NCBI GenBank assembly: GCA_964501925.1
Contig: CAZCTM010000014.1
Location: forward strand, 1 to 47,409
Length of the DNA: 47,409 bases
From: CAYLYU01 sp964501925
Lineage (GTDB): Bacteria > Pseudomonadota > Zetaproteobacteria > Mariprofundales > Mariprofundaceae
Direction of reading: 5' to 3'
Shown here one piece after another: positions 15,786 to 25,054 of the stretch. The position numbers and the translations under genes were made by a program. Numbering within the stretch: position 1 is the first letter of the stretch; each line of letters begins with the position of its first letter. The notes beneath the pieces were generated by a model. That model did no database searches. It was not told the DNA's origin and saw only the letters and a list, made by a program, of their open reading frames with translations.

Positions 15786-16390
15786 CAGCGTTCGCCCTTA
15801 AGAAGCTCGACAAACCGGAGGGCGTGTTGCTCGATTTCAAGAACCAGCCTGTCAACACGCGATTCAAACACCCGATAGGCCACCAGCGCAGGAATTGCGA
15901 TTGTCAGACCCACTGCCGTGGTATTAAGGGCCTTGGAAATGCCACCGGCCAGCACATCGGCCTTACCCACACCTTCAATACTCACCACCTGGAAGACCTC
16001 AATCATACCAATGACCGTTCCGAGCAGGCCCAGAAGCGGGGAAATGGCCGCAATAACACCCAGAATACCAATGTATCGTTCCAGGTGTGCAACCTCCTGC
16101 CTTCCCGTTTCCTCAAGGATTTCCTTCATGACTGGTCGGCTGACACCCCTGTTTTTCAGGGCAACCCACAAGATCCGGCTCATGGCAGTATTGCGGTTCT
16201 GACAGATCTGGACAGCCTCAGCCACCTTCCCGCTACGGATGGTCTGCTCAATGGCATCAATATCCTGCGCGGGAATCACCGCTGAGCGTCGAAGACTCCA
16301 ACTCCGTTCAAAAATAATGGTTAGTGCCAGGACCGAACAGCCAAGGAGAACAAACATGACCGTACCGCCCTGCATGATGAAATCGTACAA
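15785..16390 (-). CDS. exbB: ExbB/MotA/TolQ-family proton channel protein
   Basis: This 201-residue protein has three membrane helices: one near the N terminus (GTVMFVLLGCSVLALTIIF) and two in the second half (IGILGVIAAISPLLGLLGTVIGMI and TTAVGLTIAIPALVAYRVF), with the family motif PLLGLLGTVIGM. The partner is ExbD, encoded next and overlapping by one base. The TTG start at 16390 is supported by GGAGG five bases before it; ATG 16375 is the alternative. The comEC stop lies 19 bases upstream on the same strand. Confidence 0.93.
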   Translation of the reverse strand: MYDFIMQGGTVMFVLLGCSVLALTIIFERSWSLRRSAVIPAQDIDAIEQTIRSGKVAEAVQICQNRNTAMSRILWVALKNRGVSRPVMKEILEETGRQEVAHLERYIGILGVIAAISPLLGLLGTVIGMIEVFQVVSIEGVGKADVLAGGISKALNTTAVGLTIAIPALVAYRVFESRVDRLVLEIEQHALRFVELLKGER

Positions 16391-16409
16391 TGAAGCCTCC
16401 AGTCGCCGA

Positions 16410-18866
16410 TTATAGGTGGCGTATCCACCACTGCAATGCGTTCAGGCGATTTTGTGAACCCTTTTGTCTCCAGTGCTCTATCTTCCAGGCCGATCGTCTT
16501 CCATGCCGGTATTGCGCCACCACTGCGCCATCAGAGGTTAACCATATCCTGCTCCCGGCCTTCCGATACCGCCGGACAACGGCCGGCCTTGGAAAACCAT
16601 AACGATTATAGCGTCCGACCTGGGCAATGGCATGCACCGGTTTGACTGCAAAAACCCAGTCACTCCCACTGGATGTGGCACTGCCATGATGAGGAATCAG
16701 TAACAGATCATGCCGACCTAATCCGTTCCCAACAATCTGTTTCTCCGCCCGGGCCTCTATGTCTCCCGGAAACAGGATGCTGCCACCCTTGTCCAGCCTG
16801 AGTGAAAAAACCAGTGAAGCATCATTGTCTTTTTCCGGATCATACCCCTTCGGCGGCCAAAGCACCTGGATACTGTAGCCCCTGCCCCTGACCTGATCAC
16901 CCTGACTGAGCCACCGGATGCGTGCTCCGGATCGGACCCCCCGCCGAAGCAGGCCCTGCACACCGGTATGACGATGATTCTCCGGCACGTCAGCAAGCCA
17001 GATCTCACGGACATCGCGAACATGATCAAGCAGACGCCCCGCACCTCCGACATGATCCTGCTGTGCGTGCGTGAGGACAAGCACATCGACATGGGCCTGG
17101 CCAAGTTTTCTGAGGCCTGCCGCCACCTTCGTGCCACCATTGTACCTCGCATGTGGCCTGCCTGGCGCATCGACCACCATCACCTCGCCCCCGGGAAACA
17201 GCAGGCTTGACGAGGCACCTTGTCCAACATCCCAGACGACGAATGTCTCTTCCGAAGGAGGACGCTCGGGTATCACAAGCAGCAGATAGCTGGCAAGCCC
17301 CGCCAATCCGAGAACAGCAGCCAACCGTACCCTTCCCCTGAAAAACAGAAAGCCTGCGGTCAGCATACCGGTTCCATAGACCAGAGCAGGCCACCACGGC
17401 GGAGACGGGATCCAGAGTTTCCCCGCCGGCCACTGATAAAGGGTAAGCAGAAGACTGTTGCCCAGGCCGACAAAGTACCCTGCCACCTGAAACAGCCAGC
17501 CGGCTGCACTGTCCAGACTGACGATCATTGCAATCTCGGCCATCAGTGCGAAAGGGAGGATCAAAGCTGTGTACAGCGGTACGAGAAAAAGGTTGGCCAA
17601 CAAGGTATAGGTTGGAACAAGCTCAAAGTGGATGCTGATCAACGGAAGGGTTGCCAGAGAGGCGATCGCACTGACCGACAGCAGACCCAGAAACCACTGG
17701 AGCGGCTGGAGATGGAACCCTCGCGGCTGAATCCGTGCCCACATAAGCAGGGCGAAGGCAGCCATGAAGGATAACCAGAGGGAGACTGACATCACCGCCT
17801 GAGGATCAAGAAGCAGGATCAGCATGAGTGCCGCCAGCAGTGTATTGACGGGTTCGGTTCTCGCACGCAGCCACCATGCCAGAACCGTGCCAGCCATCAT
17901 CAGAACTGCGCGACGCGTGGGAATTGGCCAGCCAGCCAGGAACGCATATCCACAAGCGATCAGCAGACTGATGCCAAGACAGCATTTCCGTACCGGAATA
18001 CGGACAATCCATTCTTCCCGTCGCGTAAACAACCACCAGAAGATAACAAAGACCCATAGGGCCACCATGCCGATGTGCAGGCCGGAAATGGCAAGAAGAT
18101 GAGCAGCGCCACTGACCGAGAACGCCTCCTGAACCGGGATGGGGACCTGTGACCGGTCTGCCAGCAGAAGTGCCCGAAGGATCCCGCCCTGGTCCGCGTT
18201 CAGGGAGGCAAGCATTGTGCGCGTCCTGTGACGCAATGTCTCCAGCCAGCTGGGTTGTGTAAAGACGGTCCTGATCTCCCCGGAGAGTGTACCAATCAGT
18301 GCGATATGCCGATCAAAACAGTAGGACCGGTAATCAAACGCACCTGGATTAACAGAGTTCTCCGGCAAGTGCCATCGGGCTTTGAACCTTATGCGGTCGC
18401 CCGGCAGCAGGCTGACCCATTTGCTGAGCCTGTCTCGATTCCCGTAACCGTAGAGAAAGGCACGGCCTGAAAGGACCGATCCGTCCGGCCTCAGGACCTT
18501 ATCAACAGTCAGTCGAACACGACCAGGCTGATGCCGGACCTCAATGACATCCGCCGTGACCGTGAACGGCTTCACGAGCCACGAGGTGTCAACAGCAACG
18601 ACGGCAGCATCGTGGATCAGAGTGAGCCCTGCCCACGTCAACCCTGCCAGGCACGCCAGAGCCAAAGGTCGCAGTGATTTGAGGCATGCCAGCAGTAACA
18701 ATGCAGGAACCAGCCAGAGCAAGGATGGTAAGGGAACCAGATCCGAACGAAGGCCACCCAGGCCAGCCATCCAGCCAATGGCGGGCCAAAGAAGAGGGAG
18801 CCTGCTCAGGCCTTCAGTGAACATCCTTGCCGGAACCATGGATTCGGACCGGCTCGGGTTTATCAC
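16410..18866 (-). CDS. comEC: ComEC/Rec2-family DNA uptake channel protein
   Basis: This 818-residue inner-membrane protein would carry single-stranded DNA into the cytoplasm during natural transformation. An N-terminal hydrophobic pair is followed by an OB-fold region (VTADVIEVRHQPGRVRLTVD). The competence domain follows with many membrane helices (GAAHLLAISGLHIGMVALW is the family signature). A C-terminal metallo-beta-lactamase domain (VWDVGQGASSSLLF, then LTHAQQDHVGGAGRLL with the HxxxDH metal motif, and LIPHHGSATSSG) probably degrades the non-transported strand. GTG 18866 is the longest start; ATG 18839 and ATG 18824 are alternatives and none has a clear Shine-Dalgarno. No other competence genes are in the window. 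Confidence 0.94.
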   Translation of the reverse strand: MINPSRSESMVPARMFTEGLSRLPLLWPAIGWMAGLGGLRSDLVPLPSLLWLVPALLLLACLKSLRPLALACLAGLTWAGLTLIHDAAVVAVDTSWLVKPFTVTADVIEVRHQPGRVRLTVDKVLRPDGSVLSGRAFLYGYGNRDRLSKWVSLLPGDRIRFKARWHLPENSVNPGAFDYRSYCFDRHIALIGTLSGEIRTVFTQPSWLETLRHRTRTMLASLNADQGGILRALLLADRSQVPIPVQEAFSVSGAAHLLAISGLHIGMVALWVFVIFWWLFTRREEWIVRIPVRKCCLGISLLIACGYAFLAGWPIPTRRAVLMMAGTVLAWWLRARTEPVNTLLAALMLILLLDPQAVMSVSLWLSFMAAFALLMWARIQPRGFHLQPLQWFLGLLSVSAIASLATLPLISIHFELVPTYTLLANLFLVPLYTALILPFALMAEIAMIVSLDSAAGWLFQVAGYFVGLGNSLLLTLYQWPAGKLWIPSPPWWPALVYGTGMLTAGFLFFRGRVRLAAVLGLAGLASYLLLVIPERPPSEETFVVWDVGQGASSSLLFPGGEVMVVDAPGRPHARYNGGTKVAAGLRKLGQAHVDVLVLTHAQQDHVGGAGRLLDHVRDVREIWLADVPENHRHTGVQGLLRRGVRSGARIRWLSQGDQVRGRGYSIQVLWPPKGYDPEKDNDASLVFSLRLDKGGSILFPGDIEARAEKQIVGNGLGRHDLLLIPHHGSATSSGSDWVFAVKPVHAIAQVGRYNRYGFPRPAVVRRYRKAGSRIWLTSDGAVVAQYRHGRRSAWKIEHWRQKGSQNRLNALQWWIRHL

Positions 18867-18886
18867 CCATGCGGGGGAAAGGTGTC

Positions 18887-19975
18887 TTAGTCAGGATAGA
18901 CAATGGTCCCACGGATAAGCTGGTCTTCACCCATTCGCCTGCGCACGATCTCCCGCAGCCTCGGAGACTCGCTCAGATGGGAAACACCGAGACCATGCCA
19001 GAGACCAGGGGCGTCCTTGCCACCGATAAGAATCGGGGACTGGTATAGAACAAGCTCGTCGCTTAGCCGTGATTCAAGAAATGCCGCGTGAAGCCGCCCT
19101 CCTCCTTCAAGAAGCAGGGACAAACGGCCATCCGTTGCAAGATGTCGCATGACATCGGCGAGGCTGGCTGTCTGAACGACATCAACACCTTCCCGTTTCC
19201 AGTCTGCTGCATGATCATTGATGGTATGTACATAGAGACGAGCCGGGGCACTGCCATCCAGCAGATGGTAGTCGGGCAAACAGGCGGGGGTGTCAAAGCA
19301 TAGCACGACCCTGAGTGGTGGTTCTCCGTTTCGCCGGACCCCACGAACGGTGAGGGAAGGATTGTCATGTTTGAGCGTGCCCGATCCAATCAGGATCGCA
19401 TCACTTTCCGAGCGAAGACGCTGGGCATGCCGGCGTGCCTGCTCCCCACTGATCCACCGGGAATGCTGTTGATGGGTTGCCAGTTTTCCGTCCAGTGAAA
19501 CTGCGGCCTTGGCGATGACATAGGGCCGTTTTCTTTCAATGAAGTGAAAAAAGGGCTTGTTAAGCCTGTCTGCCGCTTCCCTGAGCACACCGGAACGAAC
19601 AGCAATGCCTGCGTCACTGAGGAACCCCCCTCCGCCCGCCATCTTCGGGTTGGGATCGGGGGAGGCATATACAACCTTCCGGATCCCGGCCCGGATGATG
19701 GCCTGTGTACATGGCGGTGTTCTGCCATGAGCGTGACAGGGTTCCAGGTTGACATAGAGCGTTGCCCCTCTTGCCCTCGAGCCTGCCTGCTCCAGGGCAA
19801 CAATCTCGGCATGGGGAGAACCCGGATGATCGTGCCATCCTTCACCGACAATCGTATCCCTGATCACAATCACCGCCCCTACCCTCGGATTCGGATGCGT
19901 GGTCCCTATCCCCCGGGCTGCAAGCTGCAGGGCTCGGCGCATGAACCGCTCGTCTGGATTCATGTAGTCGATCAT
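18887..19975 (-). CDS. ribD: Riboflavin biosynthesis deaminase/reductase RibD
   Basis: This bifunctional enzyme carries out the second and third steps of riboflavin synthesis: deamination of the pyrimidine ring and reduction of the ribose. The 362-residue protein has the cytidine-deaminase-like domain first (THPNPRVGAVIV, SPHAEIVALEQAG with the zinc His and catalytic Glu, and PCHAHGRTPPC with two zinc Cys), then a DHFR-like reductase (AVSLDGKLATHQQHSRWISGEQ, SLLLEGGGRLHAAFL). The start overlaps the preceding acyl-AMP ligase fusion by 4 nt. No FMN riboswitch is visible, and no other rib genes are in the window. Confidence 0.96.
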   Translation of the reverse strand: MIDYMNPDERFMRRALQLAARGIGTTHPNPRVGAVIVIRDTIVGEGWHDHPGSPHAEIVALEQAGSRARGATLYVNLEPCHAHGRTPPCTQAIIRAGIRKVVYASPDPNPKMAGGGGFLSDAGIAVRSGVLREAADRLNKPFFHFIERKRPYVIAKAAVSLDGKLATHQQHSRWISGEQARRHAQRLRSESDAILIGSGTLKHDNPSLTVRGVRRNGEPPLRVVLCFDTPACLPDYHLLDGSAPARLYVHTINDHAADWKREGVDVVQTASLADVMRHLATDGRLSLLLEGGGRLHAAFLESRLSDELVLYQSPILIGGKDAPGLWHGLGVSHLSESPRLREIVRRRMGEDQLIRGTIVYPD

Positions 19976-22824
19976 GGCTCAGGTGAAAGCAGGGAAACAT
20001 CTGAAAGGTCCGGTTCGCCGCAATAATGCAGAATTTCCTTTCTTGCCCTGTCACGAAGTTGAATTGCCGCTGACCAGTCAGAACCCGCGGGATGGATGGG
20101 TTTCCCGATGTTGATGCTCACCAATCCCCGGCGGGGGAAACGGGAATTTCCCCGCAATATGGAGCGGGTACCGCGGATGGCTACTGGAATAACGGGCACA
20201 CCTGCCTCCACAGCCACAACAAATGCACCCATACGAAACGGTCTCAGGCCTGGGGTACGGCTGAAGGTGCCCTCCGGCATGATCACAAGCGAATGCCCCT
20301 GTCTCACGTATTCTGAAAGCCGGGAGGTATCCTCACTGCTGCGCCGGGGATCAAAACGCTCCACAAATCTTGTCCCGATGCGACGCAGGAATACGCCGGC
20401 GACAAACTGGTTGCTCAATTCCTGCTTGGCCACAAACGAAAAGCTTGGGGGAAGAACGGCCGAAAGCACGAGGCCGTCCAGATAGCTGGCATGGTTGGCC
20501 ACGACGATGCACGGTTGTTCCCGGGGAATGTTTTCTTCTCCGTGAACGGAAAAGGGGGTGCCTGTGAGATGCAGAAAGAGCCTCGATGAGAAACGAACAA
20601 AACGCCTGCGTCTTCCCAACCCGGGCAGTGTGGCGGTAACCACCCAGACCACACCAACCGACGGAACAAACACCAGCCAGGCGTAAGCGGCAAAGATCAG
20701 GCTTGCGAGCGACCGTAAACTTCGACGAAGCTGGGGAACGGCAACGGACAACATCAGCCTGAAGAGCTGTCGCCGAACTGAAGGCTGGGAGATGCCGATC
20801 CTGCCACTCTCGTAGATCTCGCGGCTGGCGACCCGCCGGATCTTGCCGCTCGAGGTCTTCAAAACCGTGTTGGGAGGGGCAAGCACGATGTCATCTGGCG
20901 GCATTCCCACAAGATCTACGGTCAGCTGATTGATCTGCCTGCGCAGTTGCTTCTGCTTCTCGGGATCACGTTCCCGTGTTTCAGCCAGGATGACCAATCG
21001 TTCTGTGCCTGTGGACCGGTCCCGGCTGGCGAAAGCGGCCACGCAACCCTTGCGGATTCGGGGAATGTTTCCCACCGCCTCCTCGAGTTCCTGAGGATAG
21101 ATGTTGCGTCCGGCACGAATGATGATGTCCTTTTCCCTGCCCGTGATGAATACATCTCCCCCAGCCATGTAGGCAAAATCACCGGAATTAAGCCATTCCC
21201 CATCAAAGAGGGCCTTCGTTGCCGCCGGATTTCGGAAAAAACCGCTCGTGACCGATGGGCCCGTAAATTGCAGACGCCCCTCTTCCCGTTCACCCAGCTC
21301 ACGACCCGACCGGTCGACAACGCGAATCTGGTGACCTGGAATCGGCCTGCCGCATGCCACAAAGCGTAACGGGGATGCATCTCCGGCATCTGCGGGGATG
21401 GCCCGGCCGGTCCTCAGGAACGGATCACGCTTGATCATGTCGATCACCGGGCCACGGCCAGGTGGCGGAAAGGCCAAACCGACCGACGATTCCGCCAGAC
21501 CGTAAACGGGCGTCAGTGCCTCCTTTTTCAGACCATACCTGGCAAAGCGGCCGGCAAAACGTTCGAGCGTGTCCGGACTGATGGGTTCTGCCCCGTTGAA
21601 GGCCAGCCGCCAGGATGACAGATCGAGATCCCGGATATCATCATCGGTAATGGCGCGAAGGCATAATTCGTAGGCGAAGTTCGGGGCCGCGGATATGCTG
21701 CCCCGATGTTCATGGATTGCCCATAACCATCGCTGGGGCCTGCCCATGAATGTCAGCGGAGACATCAGAATCAGGGGTATGGCGTGGTAAAGGGTTCCCA
21801 TGCAGGCACCAATGAGGCCCATATCGTGATACAGGGGAAGCCAGCTGACAAACACATCCTTCGGATTCACCTCCGCCGCAACGCCCATGGCCCGGATATT
21901 GGCCAGCAGATTGGCATGGCTCAGCACCACACCCTTGGGCGCCCCCGTACTGCCGGATGTATACTGCAAAAGCGCAATGTCCCGGGATTGTACGACGGGT
22001 CTGGCCTGATCACCCCCCTTTTCTGACAGCTCATCCACAGTTGTGACATGGGACAAACGATCCAGTTTCGATTTGAGCAGGCGGGAGACGGGCCGGGCCT
22101 CAGGGAAGGTGATGAGAATCCGGACGAGGGCATTGGAAAGAATACCAACCTGCCGCCGAAGGTGTTCCTCGATCTGTCTGAGACGTACAGGTGGATAGAT
22201 GGGCACCGGCGTGGCACCCGCAAGCAGAACACCGTAAAAGCCGGAAAAGAAATCGCGTCCTGTGGGCAGCATGATCGCTACCGTTTCTCCCGGCTGCAGA
22301 TCAAGCAGTCTCAAGCCGGTACAGACGGCCTGGGCATCGCGAAGCAGATCCCCGTAGCTTATTTCCTGCTTTTTCCCCTTTTGATCATAAAGCACGATGT
22401 GGGTACGTTCGGGATGCTTCATCCCATGCCATTCCAGCACTTCCACAAGGGTTGTCGCCCGAACAGGTATTCCCGCCGTCTCCGCCACGGAAAGGCCTTC
22501 ACCCTGACCCATGGTCTCAACCGATTCAGCCGCGGCAGGTCCAAGAATCGCCTGTAGCAGATCGCGCGGGGTTTCCACTGACATGATGGACTGTTCAGGC
22601 AGACGAACATCAAAGGTCCGCTCAAGCCGCAGAAGCAATTCGACCCTGGCCAGGCTGTCGATACCCAGATCCCGCTCCAGCGAGCTGTCCAGCGTGATGC
22701 CCTGAAGATCCTGCCGGGGATGCAACTCGCCCACCAGTTCCCGCACAATGTTCAGCAATGATTCTGCTCTTGCAGTAAAATCGGAGACCGCGACCTTGCC
22801 GCTCCGGGGAGGCATATCAACCAT
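19972..22824 (-). CDS. Fused ACP, fatty acyl-AMP ligase and PlsC acyltransferase
   Basis: Three activities are joined in 950 residues. First comes an acyl carrier domain (about 15-95) with DLGIDSL, whose Ser57 would take the phosphopantetheine arm. Next is an AMP-forming ligase of the fatty acyl-AMP ligase type (about 120-690) with YTSGSTGAPKG at 288-298, YGLAESSVG, and a late FITGREKDIIIRAGRNIYPQE hinge. Last is a 1-acyl-glycerol-3-phosphate acyltransferase domain (about 740-930) with NHASYLD (HX4D) and MPEGTFSR. The chemistry suggests that a free fatty acid is activated, loaded on the in-cis carrier and passed to a lysophospholipid, which would be fatty-acid salvage at the inner membrane. 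This is inferred from the domains. Two hydrophobic segments lie just before PlsC. It sits between def and ribD. Confidence 0.85.
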   Translation of the reverse strand: MVDMPPRSGKVAVSDFTARAESLLNIVRELVGELHPRQDLQGITLDSSLERDLGIDSLARVELLLRLERTFDVRLPEQSIMSVETPRDLLQAILGPAAAESVETMGQGEGLSVAETAGIPVRATTLVEVLEWHGMKHPERTHIVLYDQKGKKQEISYGDLLRDAQAVCTGLRLLDLQPGETVAIMLPTGRDFFSGFYGVLLAGATPVPIYPPVRLRQIEEHLRRQVGILSNALVRILITFPEARPVSRLLKSKLDRLSHVTTVDELSEKGGDQARPVVQSRDIALLQYTSGSTGAPKGVVLSHANLLANIRAMGVAAEVNPKDVFVSWLPLYHDMGLIGACMGTLYHAIPLILMSPLTFMGRPQRWLWAIHEHRGSISAAPNFAYELCLRAITDDDIRDLDLSSWRLAFNGAEPISPDTLERFAGRFARYGLKKEALTPVYGLAESSVGLAFPPPGRGPVIDMIKRDPFLRTGRAIPADAGDASPLRFVACGRPIPGHQIRVVDRSGRELGEREEGRLQFTGPSVTSGFFRNPAATKALFDGEWLNSGDFAYMAGGDVFITGREKDIIIRAGRNIYPQELEEAVGNIPRIRKGCVAAFASRDRSTGTERLVILAETRERDPEKQKQLRRQINQLTVDLVGMPPDDIVLAPPNTVLKTSSGKIRRVASREIYESGRIGISQPSVRRQLFRLMLSVAVPQLRRSLRSLASLIFAAYAWLVFVPSVGVVWVVTATLPGLGRRRRFVRFSSRLFLHLTGTPFSVHGEENIPREQPCIVVANHASYLDGLVLSAVLPPSFSFVAKQELSNQFVAGVFLRRIGTRFVERFDPRRSSEDTSRLSEYVRQGHSLVIMPEGTFSRTPGLRPFRMGAFVVAVEAGVPVIPVAIRGTRSILRGNSRFPRRGLVSINIGKPIHPAGSDWSAAIQLRDRARKEILHYCGEPDLSDVSLLSPEP

Positions 22825-22826
22825 CC

Positions 22827-23399
22827 CTATTCGGGAGGTTCCCTGAAACGGTTGATGTTCTCCCCGACCTTGTCCGAACCCCCTGACTCCACCGGCAGGA
22901 CATCTTCAAAACCAAAACGCGAAAGATCATCCATGCGCATGGGGAAAAGGACGCCATCTAAGTGATCACACTCATGCTGCACGACACGGGCATGGAAACC
23001 GGAAGCAACCCGCTCGATGATCTCTCCCTGTTCATCCAGGCCGCGATAGCGGATCACCCTGTAGCGCGGCACCAGGCCACGCAGACCCGGCAGGCTCAGG
23101 CATCCCTCCCAGCCATATTCCATCTCTTTATCCATGATTTCGATCTCCGGATTGATGAGCGTGGTATCCGGAACCTCATCGACGCCGGGATAGCGTGGGT
23201 TGGCGTGCACTCCGAAAATCACCACCCTCAGGGGAACCCCGATCTGGGGGGCGGCCAGCCCCGCCCCGTTTCTGTCCCTCATCGTATCCTTCATGTCCGT
23301 CACAAGTTTCAGCAGCCAGCCGGCCCCAAACGACTCGACCGGCCTGGCCTCTGCAAGCAGTCGCGGATCACCCATCCTGAGAACATGTTTTACACCCAT
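22827..23399 (-). CDS. def: Peptide deformylase
   Basis: Peptide deformylase removes the N-formyl group from new proteins. The three metal-site motifs are present: GAGLAAPQIG, EGCLSLPG with the metal Cys, and HECDHLDG with both His and the catalytic Glu. From ATG 23399, which has AGGG five to eight bases before it, the protein has 190 residues. The frame is open to 23465, but that longer start would overlap the divergent gluQ region. The usual partner fmt is absent; the following gene, three bases away, is the ACP-ligase-PlsC fusion. This is the first gene of a nine-gene minus-strand run that ends at the Fur-family gene. Confidence 0.95.
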   Translation of the reverse strand: MGVKHVLRMGDPRLLAEARPVESFGAGWLLKLVTDMKDTMRDRNGAGLAAPQIGVPLRVVIFGVHANPRYPGVDEVPDTTLINPEIEIMDKEMEYGWEGCLSLPGLRGLVPRYRVIRYRGLDEQGEIIERVASGFHARVVQHECDHLDGVLFPMRMDDLSRFGFEDVLPVESGGSDKVGENINRFREPPE

Positions 23400-23503
23400 A
23401 CGCCCTGATGCCCAAAATTTTTCTGTAACCTTTCCTAGTTTATATGCAAGGCTGCGATCTTGCACCTTCAGTCATCCGGCATGGCCATGCATGAAACTTC
23501 GAC

Positions 23504-23509
23504 TAGATT
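23504..23509 (+). promoter_or_regulatory. Possible -10 hexamer for gluQ
   Basis: TAGATT matches TATAAT at four of six positions and ends seven bases before ATG 23517, with no Shine-Dalgarno in between. No convincing -35 is seen. It is listed because the same spacing recurs at other genes in this window. Confidence 0.2.
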
Positions 23510-23516
23510 AACACCC

Positions 23517-24440
23517 ATGCTTCGTACCCGTTTCGCCCCCAGCCCGACGGGCCTGCTTCACGTCGGAAATGCCTACTCGGCCCTGCAATGCCAGAGCTGG
23601 GCAGAAAGTCACCACGCCTCCCTGCTACTCAGAATCGAGGATCTCGACCACACGCGCTGTCGACCTGAATATGCTGAGGCCCTCCTCGAGGATCTGCGCT
23701 GGCTTGGTATTCGCTGGCACGGAGAGGTTATCCGGCAGAGCAGGCGGCGTGGAAAATACCGTCAGGCCCTGAACCGGTTGCGCGAAATGGGCGTGATCTA
23801 CCCCTGTTTCTGCACGCGCCGTTCCATCCAGACGGAAATCGAGGGCATGGGCGTCGCCCCCCATCTTGATGAACATGCTGACCCATATCCCGGAACCTGC
23901 AGAAACATACCCGCCGGGCAGCGCAGGCGGCGTGTCATGACTGAGCAGCATGCCTGGCGGATTGATGTCGGAAAGGCCTTTCAACAGTTGTCAGAGTCGC
24001 TCACATGGCGGGATGGTTCCGGTAGAATGCACCCGGTTACACCGATGGCCATCGGGGACATCGTTGTGGGCCGGAAGGACATCGACTTCAGTTACCATCT
24101 GGCCGTGGTTGTTGACGACGCTGAACAGGGAATGACACATGTCATACGCGGTGAAGATTTGCGCCACGTCACACCACTCCACCGACTGCTGCAGGCACTT
24201 CTCGGGCTATCCGATCCGGTCTATATCCATCATCCCCTTCTCGTAGATCGGTCGGGGAAACGGCTGGCCAAGCGAAACCGCGCCACCACCCTAAAGCAGC
24301 TGGCCACATCCGGCATCTCTCCAGTGAAACTACGCCAGTACCTGATGTCATGCGACCCTCCCGTCTGGCCATGGCAGGAAACGGACATGGATCAGCTGCT
24401 GAAATCCCTGGGGGAAAGGCGAAGCGGGGGCGGTTCATGA
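23517..24440 (+). CDS. gluQ: Glutamyl-Q tRNA(Asp) synthetase
   Basis: This truncated glutamyl-tRNA synthetase paralogue attaches glutamate to queuosine in the anticodon of tRNA(Asp). ATG 23517 gives MLRTRFAPSPTGLLHVGNAYSA, with HVGN as the HIGH-like motif, and 307 residues, about the family length. The anticodon-binding domain of GltX is missing, as expected. LLRIEDLDHTR follows, then the zinc-site cysteines (CFCTRR and later GTCR), and KRLAKR as the KMSKS counterpart. The frame is open upstream to 23460 but conservation starts at 23517. It is divergent from def. Confidence 0.93.
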   Translation: MLRTRFAPSPTGLLHVGNAYSALQCQSWAESHHASLLLRIEDLDHTRCRPEYAEALLEDLRWLGIRWHGEVIRQSRRRGKYRQALNRLREMGVIYPCFCTRRSIQTEIEGMGVAPHLDEHADPYPGTCRNIPAGQRRRRVMTEQHAWRIDVGKAFQQLSESLTWRDGSGRMHPVTPMAIGDIVVGRKDIDFSYHLAVVVDDAEQGMTHVIRGEDLRHVTPLHRLLQALLGLSDPVYIHHPLLVDRSGKRLAKRNRATTLKQLATSGISPVKLRQYLMSCDPPVWPWQETDMDQLLKSLGERRSGGGS

Positions 24441-24531
24441 AACTTGCAACATCCCGGTCCAGGCGTTTGAATGGGAATGGTTGGAAGGCTCCTGTCTTAA
24501 TCTAGCCTGAATCAGGACATCGGGAGGATAT

Positions 24532-25002
24532 GTGGATATCGACGTGACATGGCTGGAGGATCATATTCTCCACTGCAAACTGAATGACAGCGACAAGGAT
24601 CAGCTTGAAGGGGTTATTGAGCCGATCGTGTTCTCCAGAGGTGACACCATCATGCGGGAAGGTGAGCGTGGGGGCGCCCTGTATCTGATACGTTCAGGAA
24701 CGGCGACGGTCTCCCGGGAGATCAAGGGCCGGCAACAGCGACTGAGAACGGTGGGTGAAGGAGCCCTTCTTGGTGAACTGACCTTCCTGACCGGTGAGCC
24801 GGTCACCGCTACAGTCGTGGCCGATGAGAAAACCATCGTGTACAAAATGGACCGGACTGGCTACTCGAAGCTGATGCAGATCAATCAGGAACTGGTTTAC
24901 GCCCTTTTTACCTACATTCTGGCCTATACATCCTCCATGATCCTGCAGATGAACGAAGACCATGCGGAAATCCTGGAGTACATGAAAGGGATTCATAAAT
25001 AG
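24532..25002 (+). CDS. Single cyclic-nucleotide-binding-fold protein
   Basis: This 156-residue protein is a Crp-type beta-roll (about 10-130) without any DNA-binding domain. The GTG start is supported by GGGAGG just before it. Landmarks are GDTIMREGERGGALYLIRSGTATV and the phosphate-binding cassette LLGELTFLTGEPVTATVVA. The conserved Glu is present, but the Arg that grips the cyclic phosphate (PRxAT in Crp) is Val here. It may bind another ligand, or only act as a protein-interaction module. It lies alone between gluQ and a strong hairpin shared with the convergent SelW-like gene. Confidence 0.8.
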   Translation: MDIDVTWLEDHILHCKLNDSDKDQLEGVIEPIVFSRGDTIMREGERGGALYLIRSGTATVSREIKGRQQRLRTVGEGALLGELTFLTGEPVTATVVADEKTIVYKMDRTGYSKLMQINQELVYALFTYILAYTSSMILQMNEDHAEILEYMKGIHK

Positions 25003-25021
25003 GAATTGAGATGAAAGCCAT

Positions 25022-25054
25022 CTGACAGAAGTCACGGGCTTGGCCTTCTGTCAG
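25022..25054. terminator. Bidirectional hairpin between convergent genes
   Basis: CTGACAGAAG (25022-25031) pairs perfectly with CTTCTGTCAG (25045-25054), a 10-bp stem. It begins 20 bases after the stop of the cNMP-fold gene and covers the last codons and stop of the SelW-like gene. There is no strong U-run on either side, but the stem is long enough to end transcripts from both directions. Confidence 0.6.
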
